Origin: Neoscytalidium dimidiatum
Lineage: Eukaryota > Ascomycota > Dothideomycetes > Botryosphaeriales > Botryosphaeriaceae
Assembly: GCA_037367355.1 (NCBI GenBank)
Contig: CM074699.1
Coordinates: 806,001-870,000 of the forward strand
Reading direction: 5' to 3'
Length of the DNA stretch: 64,000 nt
Shown here in pieces: positions 20,901 to 31,103 of this stretch. Both the position numbers and the translations under genes were made by a program. Below the pieces are notes generated by a model, which made no database searches, was not told the DNA's origin, and saw only the letters and a program-made list of their open reading frames with translations. The stretch's first letter is position 1. Each line of letters begins with the position of its first letter.

Positions 20901-22627
20901 CTACTCTCTCGACCTGACAACCTCAACTTGACTTGCCTCGACATCCTTCTCGAACAGGTCCCTCTCAGTCTTCTCCGCAACTGGGCCCTGCGCGCCATCC
21001 AACCCGACGCTACTCTCTCTATACGCGTCGAGCTCCTTGCCCTTGAACAGGTTCAAATAGATCGGGAAACTCCACGCGACGACGAAGAAGGCCAACGGCA
21101 CGACCATGGCCTTCCTGGTCCCGGTCCGATCGGCGACGTTGCCCAGGATCGCGGGCACGACGGCGCCGCCGCAGATGGACGAGACGAGGAACGAGGCGCC
21201 GCGCTTGGTGTGGCGGCCGAGGCCGCGCAGCGACAGGGTGAAGATGGTGGGGAAGATGCAGGACTCGAAGAACAGGACGAGCATCAGCATGCTGAGGCCG
21301 CCCCAGTTGGCGCGCACGCCGTCGCCCGAGTCGACGGCGATGGCGCACGTGATGAAGACCATGATCAGCGTCTGGTATGCCAGCAGGACGTAGCGGGGCT
21401 TGGTGAAGTACATGAGCCCGGCGGCGCTGAAGCGGCCGATGGCGAACAGCCCCTGGGCGATGGCGTAGAAGTTGGCGCCCTGGTGCTGCGCCTTGACGAG
21501 GTCGATGTCCGGGCGCGCCTGCGTGTAGTAGTTGATGAAGTAGCCTGCAATCGCCACCTGCGCGCCGACGTACGAGAACTGCGCCGCCACGCCCCAGAAC
21601 AGCGTGTACTGCTTGCGCATCGGCTTGTCGACGAAGCCCGTCGATGCGCCCGTCATCTCGGCCTGGTCCGCCATGTCGGCGTCGGTGATCTCAGGGATGG
21701 GCGCGAAGTAGAAGACGATGGCGAGCAGGCCGACGAAGGCGGCGATGCCCAGGTATACCCACTGCACGCTCTCGAGCGACTTGCCGTCCTCGCCCACGTT
21801 CTTGAAGATGACGTACGAGGCGAGCACGGGCGCTACGACGGAACCGACGGCCTGGAAGGACTGGGACAGCTCGAGACGGAATTCGGACCACCTGGGCGGT
21901 CCGCAGACGGCAATGTAAGGGTTCGCGGATGTTTCGAGGGTGGAGAGGCCGCTCCCGACGATGAACATGGAGCCGCAGAAGCCGCCGAATGAGCGCTTAA
22001 CAGCGGAAGGCCAGAACATCAGAGCACCGACGCCTGGCTCGAAGTCAGTACTTCCGCAATCCATTCATTGTGGATGCTGATGCTTACAGTAGATAACCAA
22101 TCCCAGCATGAAGGTGTAGCGGTATCCAAACTTGCGGACAAACCACCCAGAGTATGTAAGAGGTCCGATGAAGTACGCGCTTGAAAGACGTCAGTGTACC
22201 GCAGCAATCAAATGATGACTCTTGGGTACTTCTTACCCGAAATAAGCACCCTGGAGTCCACTTGACTCCCCTTGAGTGATGTTCAGGGCAACTTGGAAGC
22301 GGGAGTTCAAAACATCGAGCAGACCGTAGGCAAAGCCCTGGAGAGAGGGTCAGCCTGAGTGTTCGTGGTTCGAGGGTGCGAACGTGGGGAACAGACCCAT
22401 AAGAAGAATAAGGTGGTGACCAGAGCCACAGGCACAAGAGACTGTCTGGTTGAAATCTGGGATGCGCCTGTAATAGTCTTGTCGCTGACACTTTTAACTT
22501 GTCTGTCGACGGCAATTGCTTGAGCAGCAGAGGGCCGTCTTTGTTGCTGAGCGTGGACATCGTCAAGTGTCGGCTCGGCGGCGTCACCCTTGAGAGCAAA
22601 ATTGATACCCATGGCAGTAGAATGCAA
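20901..22627 (-). CDS. fucose/glucose-galactose-type sugar transporter (FHS family, MFS)
   Basis: Exons 22627-22397, 22337-22237, 22179-22088 and 22033-20901, phase-consistent, giving 518 residues; an ATG five codons later (22612) is equally possible. The family imports hexoses such as L-fucose, glucose or galactose with protons. An N-terminal cytoplasmic tail of about 65 residues precedes the first helix (LVPVALVTTLFFLWGFAYGLLDVLN). Then come GESSGLQGAYFGAYFIGPL, the cytosolic GWFVRKFGYRYTFMLGL and the family signature SGLSTLETSANPYIAVCGP. The C-terminal half has SSICGGAVVPAILGNVAD, typical of FucP/HsrA-like proteins, and a charged C-terminal tail. The same-strand arrangement with the Ecm4-type gene leaves about 870 bp between them. 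Substrate is not decidable from the sequence. Confidence 0.9.
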
Positions 22628-24060
22628 TGTCGGAGGTGGGGGCGAAGACCGGTGGGATAGAAGAGCCGGGGAATGATGAGAATCCCTCAGTCAACGAAGA
22701 AGGTCCGCAGATCTCTTGGAGCAGAGGAGTCGAAATGGAGGGAGCGAGCAGGGTATTTGTACGCCGTTGCGTGGACGGGCGTACACTGGGCCGAGCGCAC
22801 GAAGGGCACACACAAGCGTCGGGCATTCCCCATGCAATGTTTCCCCGGAGGCTTGGGGGCGGCAGCGGAGAAAAAGCTGGGGGAGGAACAAGCGCGCGAT
22901 CAAAGGCCGACGGGCGTAGCCCTTTCGTGATCCAGGCTCCTGCTAGCGCCACTCCTGCCGATGCGCTAGAAGCATTCCAGAGCTTCCGCCGAGAACTCTA
23001 GGTCATAAATGGCATGGTGTGAGCGGGGACCTGGCCAATGGTAAGGCGGGACATCACAAGCGTTATCAAGCTCTTCCCACACACTTGGCAAACGGCTCGC
23101 CAGCCCGCAGCCTCTTCCAGCGCCGCCACTGAAGCCGCAACAGCCAGCCATCGCGCCTCATGGCGTCGCAGCATACCGCCGACACGGTCCAGCATGGCCG
23201 AGCACGGCCGGCGCATGCAGAGGGAGGGCGGTTGAGCAGATCTGGATCGGGCGCGCACAGGGAAGAGTCAGTGCCAACGACAGGTCCAAGCGAATGCGGG
23301 GGTACGGCCTCGTGCGGGGGCCCAACGTGCGAAGCGGCTTTGCCTGTCTGGTCATGGCTCTCTGCAAAATCTCTCAACGGCGGCTCAGTCATGACGCCCC
23401 ATCTGATTCATCCTACAGCCCTACAGCCTCTTGCATGATTTGGTGCACAGTCAACGACATCCTGCAGCATCTAGCTTAAGCCTCAGGCGCCGGAACAACC
23501 GGCATTCCCGTTCAGCTCGGCCTGATCCTTAGATAAGAGAATAACTAGGGTAGCAAATTAATTGAAGGCTACTGAGATCGAGGTGCCCAACATCCAAGCG
23601 CTAAAAGAAAAAAAAAAAAAGAGAAAAAACTTGCAAAACTTTGAAAGAAGGTATTAGAAGTAACGCAACGGCGGAAGGGAGAAGATAAGGCGGATGATGG
23701 GGTGGAGAGGATGGAAAGTGCACTGGAAAAGGACATTTATGAAAAGTATTATAAGGAAAAAATAAAATAATGTGCAAATTCACACGAAGGCCGTTAACTC
23801 TTACCGAAAGTGGGGCAAGCCAGCAATAGATCAAGGGCAACAAGCAAGGGACAAAGCGACAACAAAAAAGCAACTCGCAAGGAGCTAGGAAACAAACACA
23901 GAAGACGGTGAAAACAAACAAGAAATGACTCATTGAGACGCCTCCTTGCGTTAACAGGGATACTTCTGGAAGCTTTCACATGTCTTGATCGTCGATTCCG
24001 CGCCGTCGAAATCCAAAAAATAATCGAGACGAAGTAACAGTGAGGGGGTTTCTCTTGAGG
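22628..24060. other. long intergenic stretch, nothing recognised
   Basis: The first part is the promoter of the sugar transporter. A run of 12 A with further A-rich sequence at about 23605-23630 produces an antisense poly-Phe open frame of no coding value. I see no gene. Confidence 0.4.
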
Positions 24061-24537
24061 CTATCCTGTGTTGCAGTAGGCACAGGGGCTATGTCCACAG
24101 ACAGGACGAACGGAGGCAAGAGCGGTGAGATTGGGACTGTTGCATTGGCAACAGACCCACACGTCTCCGTAATCTCTGCAAGGCGATGAACTGTGTTGAT
24201 CCTCTTCGTGAGGGGTCCCTCTCTCTTCTTGGCTGCGTGCGAAGGAGAGTCTGGAGGAGGAAGTGTGCTCCAAGTTGGGAAAGCCCAAGATGCTATCAGT
24301 CAAGGGACGTGAGGGGTGCGAACAGTAGGCGCCTGGAAGATTGGTGGTCTTCTCCGAGCTCTCAAGGACATCCGCTTTTGACGTAGAGACCTCAGGGAGA
24401 TCCATGGAATGCGAATAGCCTGGAGCGCCCCACCTACATGCACCACATCTGAAGTGCCCACAAACTGGGCAGCAATCAGGGGAATTTTGGTAGTAGTTCG
24501 CTCCGGAACAATAGCAACAGGTCCAAACATCACCCAT
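24061..24537 (-). CDS. small Cys-rich protein with a duplicated zinc-ribbon-like module
   Basis: Single open frame, 158 residues. Two copies of one module bracket a Ser-rich linker: residues 1-37 (GDVWTCCYCSGANYY...CPVCGHFRCGACRWG) and about 124-158 (GDVWVCCQCNSPNLT...RPVCGHSPCAYCNTG). Both keep the pattern D-V-W-x-C-C-x-C, then C/P-V-C-G-H-x-x-C-x-x-C. That gives seven or eight metal-ligand candidates per copy, so each probably binds one or two zinc ions, in the manner of RanBP2-like or rubredoxin-like ribbons. No signal peptide or membrane segment. A weak AT-rich TATA-like site (ATATTAAATAG on the minus strand) lies about 250 bp upstream. I do not recognise a named family; a protein or RNA binding role is inference only. 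Confidence 0.65.
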   Translation of the reverse strand: MGDVWTCCYCSGANYYQNSPDCCPVCGHFRCGACRWGAPGYSHSMDLPEVSTSKADVLESSEKTTNLPGAYCSHPSRPLTDSILGFPNLEHTSSSRLSFARSQEERGTPHEEDQHSSSPCRDYGDVWVCCQCNSPNLTALASVRPVCGHSPCAYCNTG

Positions 24538-26881
24538 GACTGAAAGTTCGATGAGTTCTATGGGGAGATTCTCGACGGTTACTGGACGAGAGTGCAGGTA
24601 GATCTCAAGCTTGAGAAAGCTCTAGGTTAAGGATGAGAGTAACGAGTTTGACTTTTGGATAGATGGTAATCTTGTGAACGGTAGAAAAAGAGCAATAGAG
24701 ATGCAGGCTAGGATGAGACGTGAAGAGAACCGCTGAAGCTGGCGCTGTAGAGCTACAGAAACGATGCTGATACTGACCGTCTATTTAATATTCTGAATGA
24801 GAAAGGTAAGGCGAAGATAGAGAGAACTGTGAGCCCGTTACTCATTTCCGGAATGCAGAGAGCCGCGACATCCATCGCCCCACTACGCACACGCAAGGTC
24901 GCCCGTCAAGAGCATCCGGAATGCGACTCGGGATAGCCAAGGGCCCGGTGTGTGTGCGCGGGTCCCGTGAGCATTCACATCATGGACTTAGAGAATGGGT
25001 TGGCTGGTAGCAAGCCTCACTGGCCGCTTTTCGCCCTTCACGACAATCATGCTCGGAGACACCGAGACTCAGCAATGCCTTCATTCGATTGAGGTGCACC
25101 CAGTGTGCAGGGCGATATCTTTGAAGCCCAACGTAGGGCGGTGTAGCATCTTGCGAAGACAAAGTCCGGATTGAGATAGACCGAGGAGCGACAGGCGGCG
25201 TGAGGGCAAAGATCTTATGATTTTCTGGTCATGCATCACCAAAGACCTCTGTCAACGTTTTGGGGATAGTTTCCCTCGAGATGCGATTTGGAAAGGATGT
25301 CATGAAACGATGTGCAGCTACAACTAAGTGGCCTATCAGGCTACAATGGTGAGCAGGTCCGATGTCGGGGTGTAGAAACACAAGCCACTTCGGGCCCGCC
25401 CGGCAAGCCGTCAGCAATCAAAAGGCTTATGCTCCGTAGAGATTCCCCGAATGGAAAGGCTGAAGTGGAACAAAGCCCCGGCTGCCAGTGATTGGGCTTC
25501 TGGCTCGGCAGCGGCGGCTCAGTGTCGACATATTGGATAATAAACGGGCACCGTGGAACAACACATGGCCATGGCCATGTGAGCGTAGTGTCGGTCGAAG
25601 CCACTGGTAATGACTGGCAAGACGGTAGGGTTCTATTGGGCAGAATAGGGCTTTCGTAGCCAAGCTTGATGCCAGCAAGGCTACCGTTTGCAGAACGCGG
25701 GAGGCCACCAATTGTCGAGTCGCTCATGCAATCGAGGCAACCGGTGCCTTGACTGCCCGCACCGACTAAACAATCACGTTCCAAAGCTCTTGGACGTAGT
25801 TACGTCAGCGAATATCTGCCAGCACATCGCGTCAGCAACCGCCCGATACCAAGAGCAGAGGTGTTCAAACGGTAAGGAGCAGTGAGGGCGCTGCCGGAGG
25901 CGGAAACTTGATGCGGGCGTCGAATACCACGTGCAGCCATTTGAGCCTCAGGCTTGCCCTTGTGATCGGAGTCTTGACAGGCAGGGCGACGTGGTGGCAG
26001 TGTCCGTGGAGACAGCGCAGCTGCTACGGATGCGCTGCTGGGACAGCGCCAAGGCCAGATCGAAGGGCGAGGGCGCTCGCACGGAGAGAAATAGGCAACA
26101 AGGAAGAAAAAGAGGCTGCTGCAAAGTCAAGAAAAGCTGATGGCTACATTCGCGGCTCTTCGGTGCGTTCCTGCAGAGCCCCGCATGCGCCATGACGTCA
26201 TCCCTCTCGGGACGCACGTCGCCCTTTCTCCGCGCCGCATCCCATCTCCAACCCAACCGCATACTTCTACAGCCTTACCTCCAACCCTGTTCCGGAAATT
26301 CGTGCAACATTAGGTTCCCCCTACTAGAATCGGACAGCCCTCTCGACAATGCTCATCGTCATGTTCGAGCTAGGGTGAAGAGAGCGAAGTCGCCTTCTTG
26401 CATTATGCCTGCGAACTGCCAACATCATGGAATACTGGGAACCTTCAACCGCTTGCCATTGATTTCCGTGCACCATGAATGACTGGTGTTGGAACTCCCA
26501 GATTGACCTGACACAAGCAATGAGCCTTCGCTTCGCAGGATCAACTCTCAAATGAGAGTTTATGGGCAGTTGAAGCAGTCGTCCGACCGTAAATGTTACC
26601 AGCATTATAGAACGTTTACGTCCGGGCGACTGCTTCAAATACCTATGCAAATGATGTTGCACTTTAAGATATGCCACTCGAACATAAATCAACACTACAT
26701 TCCACGTTGCCTCCCATGTCTGGTTTTGTCTCACCCAATCCGTCGGCATCCACCAAGATCATGTCTCAGATATCTGCTTGCAGTCCACGAAGTCGCTGTC
26801 AAGAATGTCCAAAGCTGAGTATTCGGCCTCTCCCGCGTGCCCCTCTCCCCAAAACTCTGGCTTCAGTCAACTTCTTCCATC
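24538..26881. other. long intergenic stretch with one hairpin-repeat copy
   Basis: About 2.3 kb between the divergently transcribed Cys-rich gene and the next permease. It contains the hairpin element at 26561-26648. Open frames on both strands up to 147 codons lack motifs. Promoters of both flanking genes must lie here. Confidence 0.4.
26561..26648. repeat. hairpin repeat family, copy 4
   Basis: The arm core 26570-26597 (TTGAAGCAGTCGTCCGACCG + TAAATGTT) pairs with 26610-26637 with four mismatches in 28, three of them transitions. The loop is short (TACCAGCATTAT). Outer bases (TATGGGCAG) match the outer arm of copy 2. It lies about 230 bp upstream of the permease start. Confidence 0.8.
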
Positions 26882-28631
26882 ATGGATGACCGTGTCGGCC
26901 TCGCCGCCGCTCTCCGCGATGCTCCCTCGCCACCGGTGACCGACACCAGACCGAATCAGCAGCATCAACACCGTCAACATGAAAAAGAACGTCACCGTCG
27001 GATGTCAGTGGCGAACCAAAAGCGCTTGGTTGATGAGGAAGCGACCGCACCAGGAGTCACCATGCAAAGCTTCGCACACTTGGACCAGAAGAAAATCCTC
27101 CGCAGGATGGACATACGGATCGTCCCAGTTTTGACCATACTCTACCTCATGTCTTTCCTCGACCGCTCGAACATAGCTAACGCTGAAGTCGAGGGCCTGA
27201 GCAAGAATCTTGGCATAACCGGAGGCCAGTACAACTGGGCGTTGACCGTCTTTTTCTTCTCATACTGTATATTTGACTTGCCCAGCAATATCGTATTGAA
27301 GAAACTCCGCCCCAGCATCTGGTTACCATCCATCATGGTTGCATGGGGAACTGTCATGACGTTAATGGGTATCGTTCAAGATTTCAAAGGACTCTTTATT
27401 GCGAGATTCTTCCTTGGGCTCACTGAGGCTGGGTAACTATTTCTAATTCCCATACACACATGCTTCTGTTATATCTCGTACTAACGGTTCGGACAGCCTT
27501 TACCCTGGAGCCACGTTCTACATCACGACGTGGTATAGACGTGAGGAAGCCTTATGGCGGCAATCCCTCTTCTTCAGTGCCGCTTCTATTGCTGGTGCCT
27601 TCTCCGGGCTCCTCGCCTTTGCCATCGCAAAGATGGACGGCATCGCCGGCCTGGAGGGTTGGCGCTGGATCTTCATACTCGAAGGTGCTGGCACGGTTCT
27701 CATCGCCGTTCTCTCCTACTTCTTACTGTGGGACTATCCAGAAACGGCCTCCTTTCTTACTGCCGAAGAACGCGCGTTCGTGGTCCACCGGCTCAAATTC
27801 CAAGCGCACGTTGTTGACGACAGCGGTCGTATGATCCCACAGAATGACGACTTCAGCTGGCGGTACGTGCGAGCCGCCATCGTTGATTGGCAGGTCTGGG
27901 TCAACATCGTCGTGTACTGGGGCATCACCTGCCCGCTATACGGCATCGCGCTCTTCCTGCCCACAATCATAACAACGGGGATGGGCGTTACTCCTTCGAC
28001 CGCGCAGCTACTAACCGTACCTATCTACATCACAGCGGCCATCCTCAGCATCGGCTTCGCCTTCTTATCCGACCGAAAATGCCAACGCTCCCCCTTCATC
28101 CTCGGTTTTTTTCTCGTCATGGCCGTCGGCTTTATCATGTGCATCTCCTCCGACAAACCCGGCGTCGTCTACGCAGGCGTATGTAGTTCCCAACTTCCCC
28201 AACTCCGACCAAACCACCAAAAAAAAGAAAGAAAAAAAAACTCACGATCACTCTCCAAAAAGGTCTACATCGCCGCCTGCGCCATATACCCGGCGTTCCC
28301 CGCCAACGTGACCTGGCTCTCGAACAACCTGTCCGGCACATCCAAGCGCGCTGCCGGCATGGCAATCCAGATCGGCGTCGGCGCGCTCGCGGGCGCCATG
28401 TCTTCCAACTTCTACCGCGCGCGCGACTCGCCCCGCTACGTGCTCGGGCACGCGCTTGAGCTCGGCTTCATCGTCGCGGGCGCGGTCGCCGCTGCGGCCC
28501 TGGTGCTCGCCTACCGCGTACTCAACCGCCGCCGCGCCAGCGCCGTCACGGAGGGCGCGCACTTCGACTATTCGCCCCGCCAACTGAGCGAGATGGGGGA
28601 TAAGGCCGTCACTTTCAGGTATATTCTGTGA
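26882..28631 (+). CDS. major facilitator permease, Dal5/Tna1-like (ACS family)
   Basis: Exons 26882-27432, 27497-28178 and 28263-28631, phase-consistent, giving 533 residues. The second intron (84 bp) is in frame and stop-free, so a retained form would still translate; the spliced form restores VVYAGVYIAACAIYPAFPANVTW. A long hydrophilic N-terminal tail of about 70 residues precedes the family start KILRRMDIRIVPVLTILYLMSFLDRSNIANAEVEG. Then come FFFSYCIFDLPSNIVLKKLRPSIWLPS, RFFLGLTEAGLYPGATFYITTWYRREE and GWRWIFILEG. It should be a plasma-membrane H+ symporter of an organic acid, vitamin or small amide. It is from the same broad family as the permease at 16-18 kb but clearly a different subfamily. 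Exon 3 is much more GC-rich than exon 1. Confidence 0.92.
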
Positions 28632-29435
28632 GCACTGTTGACTCAGGTGAAGGGGCGATGGTCTTTTTTCTTTCTTATTCCCTCTCTTTTCATTATTTCT
28701 TTTTTGGTGAAAGTCGGGATTAGTTCGTAAGTAGTATGGAAGATAGTTAGCGGCAGCCGTAGGATGAAACACTGTACAACCGGGCAGCAGCGTAACATAT
28801 TGTATCAGCCATAGTACGCAAGCAGTGCAAAGAATGTATACTATGAAATACTTATTGCAAGTCTCATTTCCTTGGCGCTACCTTGTTTAATATCGAACAT
28901 GTTCCAAAATGACGTCAGAATGCACAATAATGCACTCAAATGTATATTACCCATCGGAATCGCTGTAGTGACTCTGCGTATGATTATGGTGTCCGTGACA
29001 TCATTTTCTTGGCAAGTGTGTATTCCACATCGTATATCACAAGGCTGCCACAATTTCAACTGGAGACACTCACGGCTTACGAAGGCTGACCGAAAGTATC
29101 TCTTCTAATCATCATGGGTGCGAATATATCCTGTTATTGATTATAATGACAGATTCTCGAATGAAGGTTTGTAGATATCTGAGTCAGTCATCTGGACGAG
29201 TTACAACTGCCTACGGAGTTTATGTTGCGCTTCAAAGGGCGATCCCATCCTCCACTACCGATCATCATGATCTTCGTCAAGGGAAAGCATGTCATAGCTC
29301 AGCTTTCCGCTTCGTGAGAATGACCCGAGGCGTCGGGTTCGGCATTATCTGTGTTTTCCTATTAGTCCTGAAGCATCAACATACTCTTAGAATGTCTCCA
29401 TCTCATACCTGAGTAGCAAAGCCCAAGTTCGCCAG
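28632..29435. other. intergenic stretch with a faint hairpin-repeat relic
   Basis: The 3' flank of the permease gene and AT-rich sequence. The element at 29170-29240 is the only structure noticed. Confidence 0.35.
29170..29240. repeat. hairpin repeat family, copy 5 (faint)
   Basis: CTGAGTCAGTCATCTGGACG then GTTAC resembles the family arm TTGAAGCAGTCGTCCGGACG...GTTAC, and GCGCTTCAAA at about 29228-29237 resembles the end of the right arm. Similarity is weak and could be chance. Confidence 0.3.
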
Positions 29436-30519
29436 CCTCTTTCCGCTGTCTTCCAGCGCGACATTGTAGACCCCAGGATGGCCTTCGCCAGAAGCGCCTT
29501 TATCTCATTTTCATCGCGAAGAATCGGCCGGGACAGGCGTGCCTGCCCTGACCACAGAAGAGATCATCGGCGCTCGAGGTAGCAAACTGGGACGCAGCCT
29601 TATCCGCGGCCTGCGTTTGCGCGCTCGTGCAAGCGATAGAAACGGAAGCCGTCGAACTGATCGGGATGGTCGAGCAGGTCGGGGTCGCCGTAGCGCTGGG
29701 ACGCATCAACGGCGATGGTGGTGCCGCTCGGGAGAAAGGTACTGTCGCTGAGCGTGACGTCGCGCAGGCACATGCGGTGGAAGGTGGTGAGACCCGTGGT
29801 GGGGGGGCTGAGGCGCTGGGATTCCCTCATGAAGCTGTCCAGCTTGGCCAGCTTCGCGACGACGTCCTTGGTGAAGTTGCTACCGCCAGCGCCCTCGGCC
29901 ATCGCAGCGCGTGCCTCGTCGCGCAAGGCGCCGACGTGTTCCGGATGGGCCGCCAGGTCGGACAGCGCGTGCGTTAGCGCCATGGACGTCGTGTGCAACG
30001 GCGACCGTGGTCAGATTCAGCTGCGCCTTCGTCTGGTCGCGGAAGTTCTCCCTTCACTTGGGGCCGATCTTGGCCGCGATCCAAGCTGTCATGTCGTCTC
30101 GTTTCTCATTGTTCGTCCTGCGCCGTCGGTCTGCGTTCTGCCATGAGCAGTGCGATGGCATCGTCGTGGATGCGCTTCAAAGCGCGCAGCTGGGGTAGAA
30201 ACCGGTACACGAAGTGCAGAAGCCATGGCTTCCACTTCTTAATCTTGTTTGAGGCACGAAGGGCGGTGGTCGCGAAGTCTGCCGAGGTATCTAACCACGA
30301 CAGGTCCCTGCACAGCGGCTGTCCCACGAAGGTCCGCGCTGAAACCTGCGACACTGCAGACAGCACCGCCGGATATAGCGCCACATTGGAAGTTTGGCCG
30401 TCTGAGGTGGGGAAGATGCGGGTGAAAGCGAGGTCGGCCTCATCTGACATGGTCGGAAGGAGGCGGGGTATGTTGGGCTTCAGGTCCGCGCGGATCGTCC
30501 AGTATCCCGAGTTACTCAT
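29436..30519 (-). pseudogene. cytochrome P450 pseudogene, 5'-truncated and frameshifted
   Basis: Pieces of one P450 lie in order on the minus strand in different frames. About 30519-30110: GYWTIRADLKPNIPRLLP...DEADLAFTRIFP, then FVGQPLCRDLSWLDTSADFA. About 30090-30000: DDMTAWIAAKIGPK, a TGA at 30054-30056, then RENFRDQTKAQLNLTTVA. About 29998-29620: HTTSMALTHALSDLAAHP (I-helix region), MRESQRLSPPTTGLTTFHR (ExxR region) and DGFRFYRL. About 29600-29530: CGQGRHACPGRFFA (heme Cys). Then NEIKALLAKAILG, and in a further frame DSGKRLANLGFATQ. At least five lesions separate them, and the N-terminal ~130 residues of a normal fungal P450 are absent. The domain order resembles fungal ent-kaurene-oxidase-like P450s. 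GC content is high, so RIP is unlikely to be the cause. Confidence 0.88.
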
Positions 30520-31103
30520 TTAGGAATCCCTAGCAAAAATGACGGGAGCGGCTAACGCGATCTCGAAAATCCTACTGGCCTCTGGCGTTATAGAACCTAC
30601 CAAGCTCGCCTCGCAGCTCTTCACTCGTATGCATTCTGCTCATGCCAGATATCATGCTAACAGAAACTTCATGACTCCCTTTGGGCTTTAGCCAACAGTC
30701 AAACCCAATGAAAAGGTATGAATGCACGGTAAACTTTGTTCAACATTTGTTTTTTTTTTTTTCAACTTACATTTGACCTGACCCACCTGCCATCTGATTT
30801 GAATTCGCGATATAGCTCTAACGGGCTTTGAAGCTCTTCGTCTCGTGCAAAAGCGTAGGACTAGTCTGTCTTAATAGGAATGAGGAATAAAAAAGGCCAT
30901 GCACCAAAGCGAACGCCGTTCCAATGCATCGTCTTCGAGGTATACAGCCGAAACAGAAGAGGAAATAAATAGTACCTTTAGGGAGCAGGAAAAGCATCAC
31001 CGACTAGAACCCCGTCCGTCGCTCGCCTCGACGACCGAATGCCCACGCTCTACACTCGATCTTCCTCACGTCCTCTTTGACTTGTGCACCTCCTTCCTGC
31101 ACT
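30520..31103. other. intergenic stretch
   Basis: No P450 N-terminal coding sequence is found here, which supports truncation of the pseudogene. The run of T at about 30750-30762 and AT-rich sequence are unremarkable. Confidence 0.4.

Noticed and set aside
20856..21992. 378-codon open frame on the plus strand
   Set aside because: It is exactly antisense to the GC-rich last exon of the fucose-type transporter; its product is a low-complexity Asp/Arg/Gly sequence typical of an antisense shadow.
23601..23933. 110-codon Phe/Leu/Pro-rich frame on the minus strand
   Set aside because: Ends in a poly-Phe run from an A tract; looks like AT-rich non-coding sequence, not a membrane protein.
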